DNA of 64,000 nt from contig JAJLRJ010000006.1 in assembly GCA_024195265.1 (NCBI GenBank), positions 21,552,023-21,616,022 of the forward strand, given 5' to 3'. The DNA is not shown here. Below are more notes on the stretch, generated by a model, which saw only the letters and a program-made list of their open reading frames with translations, was not told the DNA's origin and searched no databases. Positions within the stretch are counted from its first letter, which is position 1. This DNA is from Dendrophyllia cribrosa (lineage: Eukaryota; Cnidaria; Anthozoa; Scleractinia; Dendrophylliidae).

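Larger units (their letters stand above)
44586..61586. mobile_element. Polinton/Maverick element, 17,001 bp, degraded
   Basis: Polintons are self-synthesising, virus-related DNA transposons that carry a protein-primed DNA polymerase, an integrase and virion genes. Here ~225-bp inverted termini (AGTAGTGGG...CCCACTACT) enclose PolB, integrase, packaging ATPase, major and minor capsid genes and accessory genes, packed with almost no spacer. The element begins with AG and ends with CT and is flanked by CATTC on both sides. Its base composition is visibly richer in G+C than the surrounding introns. Decay (many stops, frameshifts, a retrocopy inside the integrase) shows it is a non-autonomous fossil. 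No adenovirus-type protease gene is seen. Confidence 0.95.
44565..62723 (+). other. NXF1 intron 15, holding the Polinton
   Basis: About 18.2 kb, of which 17.0 kb is the Polinton. Without it the intron would be about 1.15 kb. The remainder, 61592-62723, is AT-rich with nothing recognised. Confidence 0.85.

Noticed and set aside
44580..61592. A canonical 6-bp Polinton target-site duplication
   Set aside because: Only five bases (CATTC) match exactly; the sixth differs in either register, so I report five.
1..64000. tRNA, rRNA or snoRNA genes
   Set aside because: I looked for cloverleaf arms with GGTTCGAATCC-like boxes and for C/D motifs in introns and found nothing I could support by eye; a tRNAscan or snoRNA search would be decisive.

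Overview
This window is a piece of an animal nuclear genome. It is AT-rich and full of small inverted-repeat transposons, and it carries one spliced host gene along its whole length. I infer an anthozoan cnidarian, probably a stony coral, from the style of the host protein and from repeat families that I associate with coral genomes. That placement is inference, not proof.

Host gene. Seventeen plus-strand exons (first ATG at 1243, last exon running off the end at 64000) encode the first ~520 residues of an NXF1/TAP mRNA export receptor. In order they give an acidic and RGG-rich N-terminus, the RRM-like RNA-binding domain, the leucine-rich repeats, and most of the NTF2-like domain. The splice phases fit throughout. 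The UBA-like C-terminal domain lies beyond the window. The ~4% of sequence that is exonic is spread over 63 kb because the introns are packed with mobile DNA.

Intron contents. Intron 2 holds a ~20-copy, ~42-bp tandem array with a G-run in every unit. Intron 3 holds two TTAA-flanked non-autonomous DNA elements, a decayed SWIM-domain (Mutator-like) protein and minisatellites. Intron 4 holds an antisense, five-exon Mutator-like (MULE) transposase gene broken by one frameshift and one stop, plus a DDE transposase scrap fused to a satellite. Introns 8 and 9 hold several long-terminal-inverted-repeat elements. Intron 14 holds a fourth TTAA-flanked element.

Polinton/Maverick. Intron 15 contains a 17,001-bp Polinton (44586-61586), starting only 21 bp after the exon 15 splice donor. 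It has ~225-bp terminal inverted repeats and a 5-bp flanking duplication (CATTC). Each end begins with a 125-bp near-perfect palindrome. The gene set is virus-like: protein-primed PolB, DDE integrase, FtsK/A32-type packaging ATPase, double-jelly-roll major capsid protein, penton-type minor capsid protein, a VLTF3-like late transcription factor, a YqaJ/lambda-exonuclease-like nuclease, an F-box plus zinc-finger protein, and seven or more small Polinton-specific proteins, several with membrane segments. I found no adenovirus-type protease. Most genes have a CATATATACC-like motif 0-20 bp before the ATG, including two palindromic divergent promoters. This suggests one viral-type late regulon, possibly served by the VLTF3-like protein.

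The element is dead. At least eight genes carry in-frame stops or frameshifts, and the integrase is split by a 100-bp antisense retrocopy of a host mRNA 3' end with a 15-bp target-site duplication. The polymerase core, the ATPase and a few small proteins remain open.
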